Assembly (NCBI RefSeq): GCF_000349945.1
Contig: NC_020516.1
Coordinates: 1,612,001-1,676,000 of the forward strand
Direction of reading: 5' to 3'
Origin: Azoarcus sp. KH32C
GTDB taxonomy: Bacteria; Pseudomonadota; Gammaproteobacteria; Burkholderiales; Rhodocyclaceae
Length of the DNA stretch: 64,000 nt
Shown here: piece after piece, positions 59,727-64,000 of the stretch
How the letters are laid out: every line of letters begins with the position of its first letter
Position numbering within the stretch: position 1 is the first letter of the stretch
The notes under the pieces: generated by a model
Told to the model about the DNA's origin: nothing
Databases searched by the model: none
What the model saw: the letters and a program-made list of their open reading frames with translations, nothing else
Made by a program: the position numbers and the translations under genes

Positions 59727-62522
59727 CTAGAGGGTCGTTGCGTCCGGTTCTCCGCAGTGCGCCAGGATCTCCTTCCTCACCGTGTCGCGCAGCGCGACGG
59801 CCGCGCTCCAGTCCGAACCCGGCGGCAGGACGGGGCGGCCGATGGTGACGGTGATCGGGCCGCGGCGCGGAAACCAGGTCTCGTCGGGGAGGACCGCGCG
59901 GGTGCCGCTGATCGTCAGCGGCAGCACGGGAAGGTCGGACTCGCAGGCGGCGAGGAAGGCCCCGAGGCGGAATTCCTGCAGGCCGGCACGCCGGATGAAA
60001 GTGCCTTCCGGGAAGTAGAACAGCGACGCGCCGGCACGCGCGCATTGGGCGAGGCGGCGGGCGGCGTCGACGCTGTCCTGCAGCGCGAAGCGTTCGATGA
60101 ACTCGGCGCCGAGTCCTCGCAGGAAACGTCCTGCGACCGGGTTGTCGAGCAGTTCGCGTTTCGCGACGAAGCTGAAGGGGCGCGGCAGCGCGGCGGCGGC
60201 GACGAGTCCGTCGAGGTAGCTCGAGTGGTTCGCGACGGCGATGCAGGGGGCGGTCGAGGGGAGATTTTCGAGGCCCCGGACGGTGATGCGGATGCCGGTG
60301 ATGGCTGCGAGCAGGCGTGTGCCGTGGCGGGCGATGCGCCACGCGAGCGCAGGCCGGTGCAGCGCGGTCACCGCGAGCCATACCGGGATCGCGAGCAGCA
60401 CCAGCGCCGTCCACGACCATGCGGCCCACAAGGCCGCGACGCCGCGCCGGAGGAAACGCGCCGCGCGGCCACCGGCTGCCATGGCGGCAAGGCGCAGCAG
60501 TTGCATGCGCACGCTGCGCGGGCGACCCAGCGCGCCGCTCCGGTACAGGTCGCGCGTCGCGGCGCGGCGGATCTTGCCGCTGGAGGTCTTGAGCACGCTG
60601 TGCGGCGGGGCGAGCACGACTTCGTCGAGCGGCACGCCGAGCAGGTCGACGGCGAGGCGGTCGATCGCGTGGCGCAGCCGGCGCCGTTCGTCGTCGTCCT
60701 GCGTGCGGGTCTCGACGACCGCGACGAGGCGTTCGCCGGCGGTGGCCGGGTCGGGGCTGCCGAAGATGGCGACGCAGCCCTTGCGCACGTGCGGCTGCGC
60801 GCCGATCGCCTCTTCGAGTTCGTACGGGTAGAGGTTGCGCCCGCCGCGGATGATCATGTCCTTGACGCGCCCGGTGACGAAGAGCTCGCCGCCCGCGAGG
60901 TAGCCGAGGTCGCCGGTGTCGAGCCAGCCCTCGTGCCACAGCTTGCGGGTTTCGTCCGGATTGCGCAGGTAGCCCGCGGTGGCGGACGGGCCGCGGAATT
61001 CGATGCGGCCGACGCGGCGTTCGGGCAGTTCCGTGCCGGCCCCATCGACGATGCGCAACTCGTGCCCGGGCAGGGGCTGGCCGCAGCCGACGAAGCGGAT
61101 CGCGCTGGCGTCGTTGTCGGCGGCAGCGGTCGCGCCGGTGCCGCGGAAGAAGGTTTCGCGATCGACGCGGTCGATGCGGGGGCCGCGTCCGGGGCGGGGG
61201 ACGGCGAGGCCGACGGTGTTCTCGGCGAGCCCGTACGAGGGGGTCATGGCGTCGCGCCGCAGGCCGTAGGGCGCGAGCCGTTCGGCAAAGCGCTCGACGG
61301 TGTCGGGACTCACGGGCTCGGCACCGTTCGCGGCGATGCGCCAGCACGACAGGTCGAGTCCGGCAAGCTCCCGGTCCTCGACGTGCTTGAGCACGAGTTC
61401 GTAGGCGAAGTTCGGGCCGGCCGAGAGGCTGCCGCGGTAGCGGTGGATGGTCCATAGCCATCGCGCGGGACGCGACAGGAAGTCGAGCGGCGACATTAGC
61501 ACGAGCGCGGAGCCGTTGTAGAGGCTGCCGAGCCACGCCGCGATCAACCCCATGTCGTGGTACAGCGGCAGCCAGCTCACGGTGACGTCGGCGGCGTTCA
61601 TGCCGATCCGGCGGCTCCAGGCGCGGATGTTCGCGAGCAGGTTGGCGTGCGTGAGCATCACGCCTTTGGGGTTGCCGGTGCTGCCCGAGGTGTATTGCAG
61701 CAGGGCGAGGTCTTCGGGGCGTGGCGTGGCGGTCGCGGACGGGGCGTCGGCGCGGGCCAGCTCCTCGGCGGTGGCGACGCGCTTCAGGCTCGCGCTCTGC
61801 GTCGCGAGCAGGCGCCCGACGGTGCGCACATCGGCGTCGGTGATCAGCACCGGAGCGCGGCAACTGTCGAGGATGCCGGCCTGACGGCGCAGATGGTCCT
61901 CGAGCTGGGAGGGGCGGGTCGGCGGATACATCGGCACCGGCACGCCGCCGGCGAGCAGGGCTCCGAAGAAGCTCGTGAAGAAGTCGAGCGTCGTCGGCAG
62001 CATGATCGCGACCGCGTCGCCCGGCGCGAGCCCGGCCTGGCGGAGACCGCCGGCGATGCGCCGCGCGCCGTCGAGCAGATCGCGGTGGGTCAGCGTGGCG
62101 GCCTCGGCGTCGCCCCGCAGCAGGCGGATGTGGACGTGTCCGGGCGAGCGCGCGGCGTGCCAGTCCAGGACGTCGATGAGCGTGCCGGCCGCGGCCGGGG
62201 CTTCGATCGTCGTCTGCCCTGTTGCGGGCAACACGATGTCCGCCGCCCGTGCGGCCAGCTCCGGCCGCGCGGCGTGCAGCGCGACGAGCAGGTCGCGCGG
62301 GGTTTCGGCGGTGCCGAGGGTGTCGGCGGGCAATTGCGCCTGCGCCGCGCGTTCGAGCCGCGCCAGCAGTTCGACGCGCGCGAGACTATCGAGGCCGAGG
62401 TCGCGTTCGAGGTGACTGTCGAGGCCGGGCACGTCGTCACGGTCGGGGTGCAACTCGGTCACGAGCTCGCGCACGATGCGCAGCAAGTCCTCAGCGTCGA
62501 GCTTACGTACGGGTCGATTCAT
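59727..62522 (-). CDS. Three-domain ACP / acyl-adenylate ligase / 1-acyl-glycerophosphate acyltransferase
   Basis: 931 residues. Domain 1 is an acyl carrier protein (about 1-80) with the phosphopantetheine Ser46 in GLDSLARVE. Domain 2 is a fatty-acyl-AMP-ligase-type adenylating enzyme (about 95-690) with YTSGSTGNPKG from residue 277 and SYGLAENTVGLAVP. Domain 3 is a PlsC-type acyltransferase (about 725-931) with His766-x4-Asp771 (NHSSYLD) and FPEGTF. A hydrophobic stretch (about 705-725) precedes it. It could activate a fatty acid, load it on its own ACP and transfer it to a membrane acceptor. The 200-bp gap before the PRTase gene shows no feature. Confidence 0.9.
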   Translation of the reverse strand: MNRPVRKLDAEDLLRIVRELVTELHPDRDDVPGLDSHLERDLGLDSLARVELLARLERAAQAQLPADTLGTAETPRDLLVALHAARPELAARAADIVLPATGQTTIEAPAAAGTLIDVLDWHAARSPGHVHIRLLRGDAEAATLTHRDLLDGARRIAGGLRQAGLAPGDAVAIMLPTTLDFFTSFFGALLAGGVPVPMYPPTRPSQLEDHLRRQAGILDSCRAPVLITDADVRTVGRLLATQSASLKRVATAEELARADAPSATATPRPEDLALLQYTSGSTGNPKGVMLTHANLLANIRAWSRRIGMNAADVTVSWLPLYHDMGLIAAWLGSLYNGSALVLMSPLDFLSRPARWLWTIHRYRGSLSAGPNFAYELVLKHVEDRELAGLDLSCWRIAANGAEPVSPDTVERFAERLAPYGLRRDAMTPSYGLAENTVGLAVPRPGRGPRIDRVDRETFFRGTGATAAADNDASAIRFVGCGQPLPGHELRIVDGAGTELPERRVGRIEFRGPSATAGYLRNPDETRKLWHEGWLDTGDLGYLAGGELFVTGRVKDMIIRGGRNLYPYELEEAIGAQPHVRKGCVAIFGSPDPATAGERLVAVVETRTQDDDERRRLRHAIDRLAVDLLGVPLDEVVLAPPHSVLKTSSGKIRRAATRDLYRSGALGRPRSVRMQLLRLAAMAAGGRAARFLRRGVAALWAAWSWTALVLLAIPVWLAVTALHRPALAWRIARHGTRLLAAITGIRITVRGLENLPSTAPCIAVANHSSYLDGLVAAAALPRPFSFVAKRELLDNPVAGRFLRGLGAEFIERFALQDSVDAARRLAQCARAGASLFYFPEGTFIRRAGLQEFRLGAFLAACESDLPVLPLTISGTRAVLPDETWFPRRGPITVTIGRPVLPPGSDWSAAVALRDTVRKEILAHCGEPDATTL

Positions 62523-62650
62523 GCCAGGGCCCAGGTGTCGAGTCGCCCCGCCGGCGAGCAGACCTTCGGCGGTGGGCGCTTCGCAGTCGATTACCCTATC
62601 ATAGAATGTGGGCGAGTCATGAGCTTGGCATGAATCGGACGGAGGCGCGG

Positions 62651-63076
62651 ATGGCGTGGGAGACATTTCCCCATGAGGCCGACATCGGGCTGCGCGGGAC
62701 CGGTGCGACCCTTGCCGAGGCCTTCGTCGGTGCGGCGACCGCGCTGACCGCGGCGATCTGCGATCCCGCGACGGTGGCCGCGCATCGGCGGGTGCGGATC
62801 GGCTGCGCGGCGCCCGATGTCGAGTTGCTGCTCGTCGATTGGCTCAATGCGCTGGTGTTCGAGATGGCGACGCGGCACATGCTGTTCTCGCGTTTCGACG
62901 TCCGCATCGACCCGGCTCCCGGCGGGTTTCGCCTGCAGGCGACGGCGTGGGGCGAGGCGACCGATGTCGTCCGCCATCAGCCGGCCGCGGAGGTCAAGGG
63001 CGCGTCGTTCTGCGAGCTGAAGGTCGGACAGCGCCCGGATGGCATGTGGTTGGCTCAATGCGTGGTAGATGTCTGA
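62651..63076 (+). CDS. Archease-family protein
   Basis: A 141-residue protein matching archease: WETFPHEADIGLRGTGATLAEAFVGAATALTAAI, VELLLVDWLNALVFEMATRHMLFSRF and the closing LAQCVVDV, with the acidic residues of the Ca-binding site. Archease activates the RNA ligase RtcB by helping its guanylylation. No rtcB is seen in this window. The ATG at 62651 is chosen because GGAGG lies immediately upstream; another in-frame ATG is at 62630. It is divergent from the ACP-ligase gene, and a -10-like TAGAAT occurs near 62601. Confidence 0.9.
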   Translation: MAWETFPHEADIGLRGTGATLAEAFVGAATALTAAICDPATVAAHRRVRIGCAAPDVELLLVDWLNALVFEMATRHMLFSRFDVRIDPAPGGFRLQATAWGEATDVVRHQPAAEVKGASFCELKVGQRPDGMWLAQCVVDV

Positions 63077-63187
63077 CGCACCTTGCCGGGTATTGGCTAT
63101 GCTGAAAGCAGCGGGCGTGCGCGGCATGGCGTCGCGGCGGCCGGGCTTGCGCCATCCTGGGGCGTGGACATTCGGGGAGGTAGCGCG

Positions 63188-64000
63188 ATGGCAATCATCG
63201 GCATTGATTTGGGTACGTCCAACTCGGCCGCGGCGGTCTTGCGTGGCGGGCGGCCGGTGCTCATTCCCAGCGCCGAGGGCGTGAGCCTCGGCGGCAAGGC
63301 CTTCCCGAGCTACGTCGCGCTGACGGCCGACGGCCAGATGCTGATCGGCGAGCCCGCGCGGCGGCAGGCGGCCGCGAATCCCGAAGGCACGACGACGGCG
63401 TTCAAGCGCCGCATGGGCATGCGCGACCGCGTCCGTCTGCGCGACCGCGAGTTCTCGCCCGAGCAGCTCTCGGCCTTTCTGCTGCAGAAGATCAAGCGCG
63501 ACGCGGAAGCCTTCCTCGGCGAGCCGGTCGCGAAGGCGGTCGTGACGGTGCCGGCCTATTTCGACGACAACCAGCGCAGCGCGACGAAGGACGCGGCGGG
63601 CATCGCGGGGCTGGAGGTCGTGCGCCTCGTGAACGAGCCGACCGCGGCCTCGCTCGCGTATGGGCTCGACCGCGTCGGGCAGGAGCTGCGCATCGCGGTG
63701 ATCGACCTGGGCGGCGGCACGCTCGATGTGACGATCATGGAGTTCGGCAAGGGCGTGTTCGAGGTGCGCTCGACCAGCGGCGACACGCGCCTCGGCGGCA
63801 CCGACATGAACCAGGCGATCTTCGACGCGCTCGCGCAGCGTTTCTTGGAGCAGAGCGGCATCGATTGCCGGCGCGACCCGAAGGCTGCGGCGCGGCTCCT
63901 CGAAGCGGCCGAGATCGCGAAGATCGAGCTGTCGAACAGCATCACGGCGCACCTGTCGCTGCCCTACATCGGCGTTTCCGGCAGCGAGCCGAAGCACCTC
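63188..64000 (+). CDS. Hsp70/DnaK-family chaperone (partial, runs off window)
   Basis: The first 271 codons of an Hsp70-type ATPase: IGIDLGTSNSAAAVLRGG (phosphate 1), VTVPAYFDDNQRSATKDAAGIAGL, VRLVNEPTAASLAYGLD and AVIDLGGGTLDVTIMEF (phosphate 2), GDTRLGGTDMNQAI. It resembles HscC-like or accessory DnaK proteins more than housekeeping DnaK (e.g. TSNSAAAV and a short IIA insert). GGAGGTAGCG precedes the ATG. No grpE or dnaJ is visible. It continues the chaperone theme of the cluster. Confidence 0.92.
   Translation, partial: MAIIGIDLGTSNSAAAVLRGGRPVLIPSAEGVSLGGKAFPSYVALTADGQMLIGEPARRQAAANPEGTTTAFKRRMGMRDRVRLRDREFSPEQLSAFLLQKIKRDAEAFLGEPVAKAVVTVPAYFDDNQRSATKDAAGIAGLEVVRLVNEPTAASLAYGLDRVGQELRIAVIDLGGGTLDVTIMEFGKGVFEVRSTSGDTRLGGTDMNQAIFDALAQRFLEQSGIDCRRDPKAAARLLEAAEIAKIELSNSITAHLSLPYIGVSGSEPKHL

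Overview
The window is high-GC proteobacterial chromosome. The gene set points to a betaproteobacterium of the Rhodocyclales/Zoogloeaceae type (Azoarcus, Aromatoleum, Thauera): indolepyruvate:ferredoxin oxidoreductase, a dihaem cytochrome c4, a FixJ-type two-component pair, a Hyf-like respiratory-type complex, a CbbR-like LysR beside carbonic anhydrase, and a BCAM0308-family gene. The genus assignment is inference from gene content, not from a marker gene. Both ends are cut inside genes (aceE at the left, a dnaK-like gene at the right).

Layout. 1-9.3 kb: 5' part of aceE with its promoter and leader; a Leu/Ile/Val-type periplasmic binding protein divergent from a PAS histidine kinase and FixJ-family regulator; cytochrome c4; a chemoreceptor behind a sigma-28-type promoter. 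9.3-15.9 kb: iorAB behind an FNR/ANR-type promoter, folD, purEK, a Sua5/TsaC gene and tRNA-Ala(CGC) with promoter and terminator. 16-28.8 kb: an accessory island next to the tRNA. It holds an intact fitAB toxin-antitoxin pair, a staphylococcal-nuclease-like gene broken by an IS3-family element (ends and 3-bp target duplication readable), a type I restriction-modification cassette ordered hsdR-fic-hsdM-hsdS, a 3' remnant of a second fitB, a DUF1778/GNAT toxin-antitoxin pair, and a decayed YgjP-like metallopeptidase. 28.9-38.5 kb: a two-subunit Tat-exported molybdenum hydroxylase, beta-carbonic anhydrase divergent from a LysR regulator, aconitase A, a TerC-family protein and an AI-2E-family permease. 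38.7-46.7 kb: a minus-strand operon, spermidine-synthase-like gene then hyfB-C-E-F-G-I. Its large subunit lacks the NiFe ligand cysteines, so it is an Ehr-type (energy-converting-hydrogenase-related) complex and not a hydrogenase. 47.1-51.6 kb: three overlapping envelope genes, polysaccharide deacetylase, DUF4015 glycosidase-like protein, and a fusion of an AmiE-like serine hydrolase with a NamZ-like (DUF1343) muramidase. 51.7-64 kb: a stress cluster with hsp20, polX, a solo groEL, a BCAM0308-like protein, a kinase-like protein, a second prs, a small unknown protein, a phosphoribosyltransferase, an ACP/acyl-adenylate ligase/acyltransferase fusion, archease and a dnaK-like gene.

The most interesting signals are these. 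Two near-identical 31-bp inverted repeats (11-bp arms, 9-bp spacer) lie at the same distance in front of fic and hsdM, and Fic carries a C-terminal helix-turn-helix-like region that could read them. The Ehr-type operon lacks an electron-input subunit and has a spermidine-synthase-like first gene. The AmiE-NamZ fusion is unusual. FNR-type sites sit at class II spacing ahead of both iorA and polX, which tentatively makes the chaperone/repair cluster a low-oxygen regulon.
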